Positions 1-10,199 of a stretch of DNA of 64,000 nt are shown here, in pieces. How positions within the stretch are numbered: position 1 is the first letter of the stretch; the number at the start of each line of letters is the position of its first letter. Location: NCBI GenBank assembly GCA_026874595.1, contig CM049311.1, forward strand, positions 49,975,676-50,039,675, in the 5' to 3' direction. The notes under the pieces were generated by a model. It had not been told where the DNA came from. It searched no databases and saw only the letters and a list, made by a program, of their open reading frames with translations. The position numbers and the translations under genes are program-made. This DNA is from Sipunculus nudus. Its lineage: Eukaryota; Annelida; Sipuncula; Golfingiida; Sipunculidae.

Positions 1-40
1 CTCAACAGACCTATTATCATTTATACCTGGTAACAGAACA

Positions 41-313
41 TCATGCTCTAAGATGTTCATCTGTAGACTGCGCACATTTGTCACGGACATCCGCAGTGTT
101 AGGTATCTCTAAGCAGGTGCCCATGTGACGAGACAAACAGTAGCTTGTCTTATAAATATTGTTGCACTTTGGACAGTGGAAATGTTTCTTTCTTACAATC
201 TCTATGATTACTATCACAAGCCTTAGGACACGCGGTAATCTAATAGCCTGCAATTTCTTAATGATATACTGATAGACCAAAAGCAAATGATTATAGCTTT
301 GAATATTATACAT
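41..313 (-). pseudogene. Zinc-finger gene fragment (C2HC finger)
   Basis: A 90-codon minus-strand reading frame holds one clear zinc finger with the pattern C-X2-C-X12-H-X4-C (FHCPKCNNIYK then SRHMGTC, around 113-181). The part before the finger is hydrophobic and does not look like protein from this gene; it is more likely intron read-through. AG dinucleotides just upstream of the finger (around 200-220) could be splice acceptors, and another finger-bearing block lies upstream on the same strand at 604-1040, so these may be exons of one gene. Whether the gene is functional, or part of a transposon, cannot be told. No function is assigned beyond likely nucleic-acid or zinc binding. Confidence 0.35.
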
Positions 314-603
314 TCATAAATATTGACATTAGCACGATCTGTATTAATTACTATATATAAATATATATTGGCCAAAATATGTTTTAACACTAAAATTTCA
401 GTGTCAGAAGTGATTACAGGTAAATAACACAATATGATGTAGAAAATGGTAATATATAAACAGTAAACAGAGAAAAAGCTATTATCTTAGAAGTTATAAA
501 TTACACATACAACTAGTATTTCACTTATCTTTATATATGCTACATATCAAAATATTTGTTACAGACATATAAATAAATATTGATTACAATTAACTGATAC
601 AGT

Positions 604-1040
604 TTAAAAACAAACATAATTTAATTTGAAATTACCTATTCGTTCAAAGTGACTTCTAAGGTGCTTCTCGAACTTGTATTTCCATGCTGGTTTGAAAACT
701 GAAAGTGGATAAATGAGGCAATCGGAACATTGCCCTGAACCCTTACAGCCTGATTCACAGCCGTTACATGTTAATAGGTCAAAACTTGTGAGGGTTTTGA
801 CTACCTTTTTAAATCTTTTATAGATTGCAAGCATATATTCACAGACTGCAAGCATACATATGTTTCATGCAAAAAAGACCACACTTCCAAGAAAGGATGC
901 TGATATACATATATGTTAGTTCCATTGCATTTACTTTTGTGAGCCACAGTGAATGTCCAATGTTCATTTAAGCATTTAATTTTTTTTGTTTCTAAAGTCA
1001 GCCGATAACAAATAATGCATGATACGCATGTGAAGTGCAA
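604..1040 (-). pseudogene. Cys/His-rich zinc-finger coding fragments
   Basis: Two minus-strand reading frames overlap at 801-855. The upstream one contains HFTCVSCIICYRLTL and further Cys/His residues. The downstream one contains a Cys-rich cluster (CNGCESGC followed by SGQCSDC) and a finger-like tail (KYKFEKHLRSHFER). The downstream frame ends at a plausible splice donor (AATAG/GTAATT near 640). Together with the finger at 113-181 these look like remnants or exons of one minus-strand zinc-finger gene, but the frame change between the two blocks has no convincing intron border, so decay is equally possible. The family is not recognised. Confidence 0.3.
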
Positions 1041-1044
1041 AAAG

Positions 1045-2370
1045 TTAATATGTTAGCATCAACTGGTCCAGTTAAACTGGTGAATATTAAAAAAATTAGG
1101 TTATACACGAATATCATTAACATCCTATATTAAATAAGAATTGTTGTGTTTATATTATAGAGATCATAAGCATCATTACTAAACCGATAATACATATAAC
1201 ATGATAAGCATGTGAGGTACAACCATCAGGTATGTATAGGCATGAACTGTTTCTGTTTTACTGGTGACTCATCAGAAGGCAAAGTTAAAACATATATCAT
1301 TATGTTCAAATCTTCTGAAGTCTTCACAGGAAGTTAAAACGGACACACAGGTGGTTAGAACAGTGTGCTCCCACCTGGACAAGCTGTATGAGACAAGGTC
1401 TCAGAGGCAAGGAGTTCTTATTCCTCACACAAATCATCTAAAGATGTGGAGACCTGATCCGGGAGTACCCTGGTTAACACCATTGGTCATTTTCTGACTG
1501 TAAATTGAGAGCAAGTGTATCCAGGAAGATTAAGTTCAAGCATGCTATACATAGGTATAGTAATAAGCTTGACGGTTCACGCAGTAAGCTCCCGGACTAA
1601 AGCAGCATTGTCATTATTCCTGGATTATTTTACTTGACAGATATGATTTCCAAGAATGATACTGTGCAGATGTGCTGGTTTCCACCATTGCATTAGCCCT
1701 TTGTCATTATGGTGTTCAATATTGATTTGAAGCAAATTTTTAACTGATTTTAAATCAATTGTTTCTTGTCAATAATTCTATCTTAAAATGTATTTATCAT
1801 CGCGCAAGTGTGGCAAGTTTGCACTGGCAAACAACTGGTCCAGCATGCTGGGCTATATTTGTTAAAAGGAAATGGTCAACATTTGCCTTCCTATTGCTTC
1901 CTATTGCAGGTAGCACTACCAGAGATGACTTTGTTAACCAGAGCCTTTATATGCTCGTCTGGTTTAGGGTTTTGGTACATGGAAGCTCTGCTGACATATA
2001 TGTATGCCCTGCCAGTGCTGCTAGACTTCCTGGCACGCCTTCCTTCCTCCTGCCACAGGTAGGGTCCCCCAGTGGACACCAGAACGTATGCCCTCTATCT
2101 GCACCCCAATTCCCAGTGCAATGGCAAGCTTCTGTCATTTCCCCATGGTACAGTCCAACAAGACACATTTTGGGGTCCTTCATATGATCACTGATGTACG
2201 CAGCCCCACCAAAATGAAGTCATAGACCCGAGGCCTGCTCCTGTATGTTTCGAAAACAGTTATAATATATACCTAAATAATCAAAATACCTGTGTATATG
2301 TTCTTTTTATAATGTTTAACAACATTAAAGTATATTTACAGGATAGACATGTTTGGTCTTGCTGGTTATT
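1045..2370. other. Gene-free stretch
   Basis: No convincing coding region is seen on either strand. Short scattered copies of ACTGGTGA/ACTGGTCC phrases occur at about 1070, 1260 and 1836, related to the tandem array that follows. The reading frames at 1759-2187 lack recognisable domains. Confidence 0.5.
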
Positions 2371-2373
2371 GTC

Positions 2374-3090
2374 CTACTGAGAGAAAGTAGAATGTGTTCT
2401 TATAATGTATGGACACAATGATTGCCTTCATGCTAGCGGCCTATATGTCCGGTGTTATTAGGGGTGTATAATGTCTTAGGATGTGTGTATGGACACTGTC
2501 ATTGCTTTAAAGGTAGGAACATATGACAAGTGTTACTGGAGAAAGCATGTTTTCGTATAATGTGTGTACGGACAAAAGGTCATTTTCTTTAACGATAGGG
2601 GCATATGTCAAGTATTAAGCTGCGTGTCCATTTATGCGGTACGGATACGGATGCTGAAGCGGACGCGTTTTCAAATAGCGCATATGGAATAAAGAAGGAG
2701 TGTGTCCACTTATGCGGTGCGGAGTGCGTGCGGAAACGGATACGTTTTTTGAAAACCGGACCATGTAGCCACGGGTACGGAAACGCATGCGGAAACGCAC
2801 GCGGAAAGTGCCATTTTGTAGAGATGAAAGAGACCTAAAAACGTATCTAACGGACACACACGCACAAAATATCCGCATACGTATCCGCACACGCACCGCA
2901 TCCGTACAAGTGGACACGCGGCTTTACTGGTGAGAGTATAATGTATTCTTATAATGTGTGCATGGACACACTGTCATTGCTTTAATGTTAGGAGCATATG
3001 CCCAGTGTTACTGGTGACAGCTCATTGTTTTAACGCTTAATCAGAGTTACTGGTGACAGCACACTGATAAAGGTTCTTATTATTACGTTT
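2374..3090 (+). repeat. Diverged ~80-bp tandem array
   Basis: About five degenerate units each begin with TTACTGG, continue with TATAATGTGTG...GGACAC...GTCATTGCTTTAA and end in GCATATG..CAGTG. Unit starts are near 2374, 2454, 2532, 2924 and 3015. One unit boundary is interrupted by the MITE at 2618-2923. The array looks like a local minisatellite. Confidence 0.65.
2618..2923. mobile_element. MITE with TTA target duplication (PIF/Harbinger type)
   Basis: A 306-bp element begins AGCTGCGTGTCCATTT and ends with the inverted counterpart AAGTGGACACGCGGCT. It is flanked by TTA on both sides (2615-2617 and 2924-2926). Removing the element and one TTA restores a normal unit of the surrounding tandem array (CAAGTA then TTACTGG). 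A 3-bp TWA duplication is typical of PIF/Harbinger transposons. The interior is full of CGGATACGGA/GCGGAAACG motifs and encodes no transposase, so it is non-autonomous. Confidence 0.75.
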
Positions 3091-3094
3091 TGTG

Positions 3095-4880
3095 ACTGCT
3101 CATTTTTGAACAGTTGCAAGTAGGGACAGTGATGAAGTTTACATACTGAAATGTAGATATATGAGAGCAGGACAATATTACCTAACTGTATTCATATATC
3201 AGATTTAATAATTTTGTTCCAAATGTCATTTTGAAAAACTACATTCTGTACCTGATAACAACTTCATCACGTGAACACAATGTGGGCAAATATTTGTCCA
3301 TTTATTCAGAAAAAAATAATAATGTATTAATGAAACCAGACCAACCATCATCTGATAGGGGCTTAAAAGGAAAAATGGTGAAACAGTCTACGGTGCTGTG
3401 GAATGAAATAAAGAAAAAGAGTTAACATTAATATGCTAGACAGTGCTCATGGCATGCACATACTTAGCATTATTGTGTTAACAAAGATGAAATGTTGTAT
3501 TAGCTATCACATGAGGAACATCTGCTGCCATCTGATAACAAAAAAAAAAAAACAAAAAAATATAAACTGTAGTCCAATGACAGGACAGCCCTGGGAGACT
3601 TGGCACCAATATTATAAAAACATATCTGCTTTAAGGTTTATTGAAAGAGTGTAGACACTTACTTGCAACACACAATAGTTTTCTTGGCATGCCTTCCATG
3701 GGTCCTCAGCCGGCCATTCCAACTCTTCTTATACCTTTATACAAGGCTGATGTTTTACTGACAGAAATATGTTAGCCAGGTTTGGTAGAATTGCTATGCT
3801 TCCTGTCTTACTTATACCCAAAAGCTACATGTTGTATCCAACATTTCTTGGGTCATGGTAGCAGTCAGCAGCAACCATGGGGCCTTGGGAAAGAAGTGTG
3901 CTATGACTATGGGCATCCCACTTCTTTATACTGGGCTCTGAAGGTATCCCCCTTCCTGAAGAGGAATAACATTTCACAGATAATGGGTGTTTACTTTTAA
4001 GTTTATGGTTTTTGGAAAAAGTGGAATAATACGGATTATCAAGAATTTTTTTATTCATGTTGTGTTTATATTTAATTATTAATTCCTCAGCATGGCAGTG
4101 AGCAACACATACAGCAGAGTCTGATTATATTTCATGTCCATCCAGCATTTGATCATCTTACTCACATATGAGTCTGATATATGAGTCTGATATTAAGAGT
4201 TTAATTAAATACCTCAGTGCTGTAAGATTTAAACTGAATAACCATTTTCTGTACTGCAATAAACCTGCTTTGATGCTCTTTCAGAACTGATGATTTTTCT
4301 TATTTCACAAATCATATACACATTAGATTTCAAATGGAATATTCCACCATTATCATCATATTCGGAATCATAGGTGTAACAGGTCATGCGCTAGCTGCAT
4401 CACCACTCAAAGGGTCATAACATATTATACCAACAACATCCTATCATCAAGAAAAATGTGATAGTTGAGAAAAGATGACAATACTCAACCGATTGATCCA
4501 CTTCTTTATCCACTTCAAATATCTATACTCCATAACTGTTATACCTTATAGATCTCATTTACTGATATTTTTACCTGAACGTATATGTTTTATAATGCAG
4601 AGAACTATTCCATACAAAATTTCCATCTCCAACCACTCAGGCTTCATCAGTGCCTCGGGGAACCATATGCAACTGAGAAGTCCCCATTCTTCCGTCCTGC
4701 ATGAAGACCAATATACAAATATACACATAAACATATACAAGCATATACAGGCACTCTCCCACAATTAATTCACACACACACATGATATTTATATACAATT
4801 AAATTTATATATCCCCCAAGGCTTTATTAAATGGAAGTTAAACATATATCTTCACCACAGGTATACTGAAGAGACTATAT
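3095..4880. other. Gene-free stretch
   Basis: Only short frames without recognisable domains are present. There is an A-rich run near 3540-3560 and short direct repeats such as TGATATATGAGTC near 4170-4190. Nothing else is supported. Confidence 0.5.
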
Positions 4881-4881
4881 T

Positions 4882-4886
<5 letters not shown>

Positions 4887-4932
<46 letters not shown>

Positions 4933-5109
4933 GATGGAAAGGGTATACACAGAAAAGTCGGTTCACTGCCGGTGGGATTATATATATATGTCTCCCTAGT
5001 GAAGCTTGCTTTTCTAGCGAAACGATTGGAAGGCCGGACATGTGCGCCATCAACGTGGGTTTGAATCTGGGATCGGCCCGATGTTTTCCCCTGAACAATT
5101 TGTCTTCGT

Positions 5110-5176
<67 letters not shown>
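4887..5176. repeat. Two (TA)n microsatellites around a 190-bp segment
   Basis: Uninterrupted TA runs lie at about 4887-4925 and 5113-5176. The segment between them (4930-5110) contains a Pol III B-box-like word (GGGTTTGAATC near 5058) but no A box at the right distance, so a SINE fragment is only a weak possibility. Reading frames through the TA runs are artefacts. Confidence 0.85.
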
Positions 5177-5179
<3 letters not shown>

Positions 5180-6460
5180 AGAGGGAGAGTTCATAAGTTA
5201 AATAATTGGTGTATTTAATTTTTCACTTTTCCTAGGGTCTTTTTATAAATACAAAAACATTCTTAACACTACTGATTAGTTTTGCAGTATGCTATCTTTT
5301 ATTAAAACTTTCACATTAAACCAATTTGGCACTTATTTATTACACAAGGAAATTTATTTTTAAGAAACATTGTGAAAGTTATAAAGCTATCAAAGGGCTA
5401 CATTTGTGCAAAATTTTTAGCCTGATCGGTCAAACGTTTCCCGATATATGTGGGTTTATGTGTGGAAACAAACGCACAAATGGACGCTAGGCAGCGAGGA
5501 AAGGTCACTGGTCAACCAAAAATGAGGGCGCAGCAGTTCACATGTGACCTGATGATAAACCTGATTCGCCTAAAATGCAAACCAAGTTTTTTCAAACAGT
5601 TGAAAGATATAGTTCCAATAATCTGGGAATTCTGCATCTAGACATTGTGTCTAGACGTCTTGACGCTGTGTCTAGACGTCTAGACACATTGTCTAGACAC
5701 CCGCCAGAGACAGGTCAGTTGGCATGGTGATGTCTGGACCCCACCTGTTTGTACTAAGTGACCTAAGTGACTTGGCTGCTGAAACTCAGCATGTTGTCAA
5801 ATCTGTTGTCAAACACAGAAAGCCTTTTTCAATTGGCTACAATGTTTTTTTTTTCAAGCTGTATTTACCCAATCTTTTCTTTTAAAACTGACAGAACCCT
5901 ACCATAGAATAATTCATGAAAGTTTAAACCAATCAGCCTAACAGTTTCATCATAAATCAGTGTATAAGCCAGAAGAGTTTAAAATTACAATTTCGCTTGT
6001 AAAAAAAATCAATGTAGGTGGCGCCACCAATACCTCAATTTCAGATATGACATATGTGACAAACATTGGTATAAAATTTGGTGATTATAGCTCTAGCCGT
6101 TTCTGAGATTTTAATTTTAGTGTGCTTTTTTGGACAGATGACTAAGTTCAACATCCTGTAACTCGGCCAAAAATCTCCGAACTGGAACCATTCGAACAAA
6201 CTTGAGAAAGATTGTTCCAGGGATCATTTCTGTGAAATTTTAGACAATTTGGCTTGAAAGTTTCGGAGAAGATTTTCAAAGCTTTTTTAGCTTTTTCCCT
6301 ATAAAATCTAAGAAAATGCAGTTAGAAAAAAATAAACAAAATTCCGGTAGAGTTTTTCAGATGACTGATTATTTGCAAAAAAAATATTGGTGATGCTAGC
6401 TTCTGTCGTTTTTGAGATAGCTATGGTTAACGTACAGACGACGCACGAACAATTTAAAGC
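5180..6460. other. Gene-free stretch with a clustered palindrome motif
   Basis: No gene is seen. The block 5646-5700 contains repeated TCTAGACGTC motifs, including a perfect 20-bp palindrome at 5668-5687. The rest (5720-6460) reads like old interspersed-repeat sequence with no coding potential. Confidence 0.5.
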
Positions 6461-6464
6461 CAAA

Positions 6465-6815
6465 TCGTTGGACCAAAACCTTTCATCTTGCACGTATGGC
6501 TCACCCACCCACGGATGAAGACCCCTTTCGATTTTGAGCTCACAGGGTCAAAGGTCACGGCCACAGGGCCCACTTCTTGAAAAAGCTTGTGGACCCATTT
6601 TTGGCCAAACCGTTTTACCAACACCTTTCAGTGTCATCTTGCTCATATAGCCCACCCGCCCGTGGATGAAGGAACCCTATTTAGTTTGAGGTCACAGGAG
6701 CAAAGGTCAAGGCCTCAGAGCTACCCTCCTTATTTTCCCACTGTGTAATTCACCCATTCTAATTATGTTCCGAGCGAGGGGACGCTCCGCTTTGCGGTGC
6801 CCTTGTTATATTTTA
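6465..6815 (+). repeat. Interspersed repeat with terminal hairpin, copy 1
   Basis: The segment contains two diverged internal repeats (CCCACCC...GGATGAAG...CCCTAT/CTTTCGATTTTGAG..TCAAAGGTCA) and ends with GGGGACGCTCCGC/TTTGCGGTGCCC, where CCGC-TTT-GCGG (6787-6797) can form a short hairpin, followed by TTGTTATA. A related copy with the same internal words and the same terminus is at 50150-50455. It is probably a non-autonomous mobile element. The terminal hairpin recalls Helitron-like 3' ends, but no CTRR end is present, so the class is left open. Confidence 0.55.
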
Positions 6816-6821
6816 AATTAA

Positions 6822-6868
<47 letters not shown>
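6822..6868. repeat. (TA)n microsatellite
   Basis: An uninterrupted TA dinucleotide run directly follows the repeat terminus at 6815. Confidence 0.9.
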
Positions 6869-6869
<1 letters not shown>

Positions 6870-9128
6870 TAAAACGTACCGCGTACTTGTTCCTTAGACA
6901 TCTCTGCTTTCCGGAGTATGGTACAAGCGGTCACGCCCACTCGGGAACACGCCGCCCCCACCTGATCTACCGTCAGGCTTCGGAGTTGGGGGCACAACTA
7001 GTACTATGGCGATGTGACATCAAACTGAAGCAATATGACATACCGGTCGCAAAACTGCTGAACCATTTTGCCGTTTGACAATAGCTGCAAAATAGCTATT
7101 AGGTGCTCCTTCCATCTTAAGCTGTGGCTTTACAACAGATTCAAATACTGTGACCCACTGGTCCCTCTTTCTATTCACTCTTGTCTGATCACAAATCCCT
7201 TACCACTGTAAACAAATAATATACTTGAAAACTTAGAAATAATCCCCAAAACACCCTTCTTACTGATCTCCGAGGCTTGTATATCTCCATTTATATATTA
7301 CAAAACATCACACAATCATCAAGTGCAAGTGTCATCATGAAAAGAAAACAGTCAAGCAATTGACAAAAACATATTTTATTCTAGTAAAAGTAAATAACGA
7401 TGTCCCTTGCATAAGATTACAAACCACGCCTCATACCAAGTGCTCTTTGTTGACATGTGATATAATGTATTACCAGCTCATATTGTCTGAGTCCGTTTGT
7501 CTGTATCATAAAGGAAACAATTTCCCGTGACGTTGAAATGACATCAATGTCATGCTTCGTGACTTATACATAACTAACTGGGACTTGTGAATCGCCAGTT
7601 GCTGATCACGGTGTTCTCCTTGCAAGGTGATTATATTTGGCCACTCTCCGACAGTTGTGAGCCATTTCGTCAAACCTGGAACTGACAGCGTCTGTGACGG
7701 TTACGGGGCACCAGGGTTGCATGTGGCCCTCTTTTTTTTTGCATCTCCAACAAAGTTGACGTTTGCCTCTGAGACGGATAAAGGTTACATATCGCTTGTT
7801 TTATGTTAAAACTGCAATATTTCACCTCAAAAATAGCACTTTTCTATCTAACATATGTAAGTCTGTCCCATTCCACACTTTGTTCCTGTATTGTTTTAAC
7901 ACGTTTCCAAATTGATTATATCCGTGACGTCATCGTTAGAAATATTAACGGGGGAACCCGCAGCGCCACCCAGACAGTCCTACTCTTTTCAGCGATTTGG
8001 GTGGGCAAAGTGTTCCCAAAACACGCCCGCAGCCACCGCTTCCACAGATTTAGTGCTGTCAAACACAGCTGTAAGGTTGTCGGTCAAACAGGATAGGCCG
8101 CCTTCAGAATCCTTACACTTCTATAACAGACTTGATGGCTTCAGTCATTTCTGCTTTGATGAACTCATGTCACATACAACTGCATGATCTTTCGGGATGA
8201 TGCAAGTTGCTAATCCTGGTGTGGGACACGAAGTCCCACGATCCCACAGATTACCAGTTGTCATCAGATGAAAGTTACTCACTTGAAGAAGACATGATGA
8301 AGATCGTGTTTTTTTTAATTATATTTAAAAAAATTAAAACCACTATTAACAAACGTTTGAGTATACATCAGTATATATATTACCGCTTACAGCAGTTATT
8401 TACAATCCAAAACAAAAAATACACTTATACAAATCCTGCCTATGTGTTATAACACAATTACAACCCTAATTTTACAACATATTTAAAGCAAACCTATTAA
8501 AGTGATTCATGTCACACACCAAAATTGTACAAGCCCAACTTAAGGGATGCCTTTCACCTATGTTAGCCAACCTGGAACGGATAATTAATTTTTTTATTTC
8601 TCTCAGTTGCTACGGTCCAGCTGTATTCGCTCCACCCCTGCATGATCACTTCATCATGTTAAGCAAACCTTTTCCAGGTCTCATTATATCTACTTGTAAC
8701 ACGTTCACCTTGAGAGAATTATTTTACATTTTCCATTTACTGACTGAAAATATTTGTTTTCCAATTTATTTTTACACACAAAAAATAACAAAGATTATGT
8801 GATTTGTTCAGGAACTATCAGAACTGGTAACACTGCAGTAACGTCAGACCAAGGAAAACCTATGCGACATAAGTTCTAATCTCAGTAAAAGCACGATAGA
8901 AATCTCAGTATAAAAGAAGAGTGTTTCTACCACTTTCAATCCCAAATTTAAGTAAGGAATAAATACAATATGAGTGACCAAATATGAGTTTACAGGATTA
9001 TATTTACTTTAGGGTGTCACACTGCAAACAGCCAGTCGCATCGGGTCAGTCATCGATCTTGCAACATTGCTCCATAATTCACGTTAATCTCCGTAAACAT
9101 AATTCACGCACGTGCGCTTGTTTTTAAA
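6870..9128. other. Gene-free stretch
   Basis: No convincing gene is present. A minus-strand frame around 7960-8250 stays mostly open with three stops but shows no recognisable domain. AT-rich sequence with T-runs lies at 8310-8340. Confidence 0.45.
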
Positions 9129-9955
9129 GACTGCATCACAACAAATTAATTATATCTTTTTCCTTGCGCGGACCTCCGCCACGCGACGGCTTGCTGGCCG
9201 ACCGCAGGCCTTCATCCAGTTTTTTTTAAATATTTTTTTGGTGGAGGTAACCGCCTCCATTTTTTTAATGCTGACTTATCTAATTCTTAACCTAAGTATG
9301 TACATCTGCAGAGTTTCCATTTAGGTTTGGGACTACGTGACAGGGCGGAAGCACTCGCTTCCTATCATTTTTGTATCCTGGTGTCTACCGCACCTGCGGG
9401 TCCTGGGTGTTTAATCATCCCCATTGCTGGGTCATAACACCGAGGAACCCCTCGAAAACGCACTCGTATGTGGGTGATACACGGCTGTAGGGCACAGCCT
9501 TCCCATTAAGCCGGCAGAGCGCTCACCCTGGGGCCGACCGTGAAAAACCTCGCTGCCTCGGCTGATATTCGAACCCACGATCTCCCGGCTTTGAGTCCTG
9601 CGCTCTACCCCTGAGCCACAGAAGCCGGTTAGGCCTTCATCCAGTTGCTCAGGAGTGACGTTGCTCAGGAGTGACGTCATGGCCTTCCCACTCGCCGGCT
9701 TCTCGCGTTGGCATGTTCGTGCGTGTGAACTGTTTGTACCCTACGAACAATTTGAGTAAGTTCATGTACGGCCGGGAAATCCCTAGCTGAGAAGACCGCA
9801 TGACCTTCGCGAGGATCCCCTCCTCCATAGATCTGACCAACAAGGGGTCGGTCAGGGCGCCGTCCGCGTCTACATCTTCGAGCACGCGCTTTAACCGGTC
9901 TTGAAACAACTTGGTTTCATCTTCACAAAATTTAGATTCGTCATTAAAATGAATA
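9129..9955 (-). pseudogene. Unknown ORF split by a SINE and a 16-bp duplication
   Basis: On the minus strand a frame runs from about 9955 (DETKLFQDRLKRVLEDVD) through GISRPYMNLLKLFVGYKQF to DVTPEQ at 9677. There a 16-bp tandem duplication (9645-9660 and 9661-9676) shifts the frame. If one duplicate and the SINE at 9222-9630 are ignored, the frame continues LDEGLRSASKPSRGGG PRKEKDIINLL to a stop near 9129. The restored reading is compositionally protein-like (charged helices, basic Gly-rich tail). I do not recognise the family. It directly adjoins a LINE RT fragment upstream, so it may itself derive from a mobile element or virus-like sequence. Confidence 0.45.
9222..9630 (-). mobile_element. 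tRNA-derived SINE with 16-bp target duplication
   Basis: The minus strand begins with a tRNA-like head: box A word TGGCTCAGGGGTAGAGCGC and box B word GGTTCGAATAT at tRNA spacing (9556-9625). A unique body follows, then an A-rich tail (the T-runs at 9220-9240 on the plus strand). Perfect 16-bp direct repeats AGGCCTTCATCCAGTT flank it at 9206-9221 and 9631-9646. These are the hallmarks of a Pol III retroposon mobilised by a LINE. The 409-bp length is long for a SINE. A body hairpin GGAGG-TAACCG-CCTCC lies near 9243-9258. The intact duplication suggests a fairly recent insertion. Confidence 0.88.
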
Positions 9956-9974
9956 TAACATCCTTGTCATTAGT

Positions 9975-10150
9975 TTACATTCCACCAGAAATTGCCTGAG
10001 AATAGCCATTATCATTAAGATTCTGCAACAAGTCATGGGAGAGGCAATCAAATGCCTTTGACAAATCCATAGAAATAGCTGCACGATATCCATTTCTAAT
10101 CTACGCCAATTTCCAATTCTTAAAATATACCTAATAAAGTTGTCTGACAT
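9975..10150 (-). pseudogene. LINE reverse-transcriptase fragment
   Basis: A minus-strand translation contains AISMDLSKAFDCLSHDLL followed by LNDNGYS, the conserved RT block in which the first catalytic Asp sits in DLSKAFD. The frame shifts just upstream and stops follow, so only about 50 residues of the RT palm survive. The clade (Jockey or CR1-like) cannot be resolved. It ends abruptly at the start of the unknown ORF at 9955. Confidence 0.7.
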
Positions 10151-10199
10151 CCAAACCCTAGTCAGAAAGCTCCTACAAACTGAATTGAAGATAGTACTA

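Noticed and set aside
1759-2187. 142-codon plus-strand frame
   Set aside because: Overlapping open frames exist on both strands in the same GC-richer patch and none shows a domain; likely chance.
5040-5080. B-box-like word GGGTTTGAATC as a second SINE
   Set aside because: No A box at tRNA spacing, no target duplications, and the segment is bounded by TA runs.
4886-5194. 102-codon frame made mostly of alternating Tyr-Ile
   Set aside because: Its length comes from two (TA)n runs; no domain lies between them.
7960-8250. Mostly open minus-strand frame with three stops
   Set aside because: No conserved motif and no homologous pattern recognised; insufficient to call a pseudogene.
9556-9628. tRNA-like sequence with A and B boxes
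   Set aside because: It is the head of a 409-bp SINE with A-rich tail and target duplications. The acceptor stem does not pair, so it is not called as a tRNA gene.
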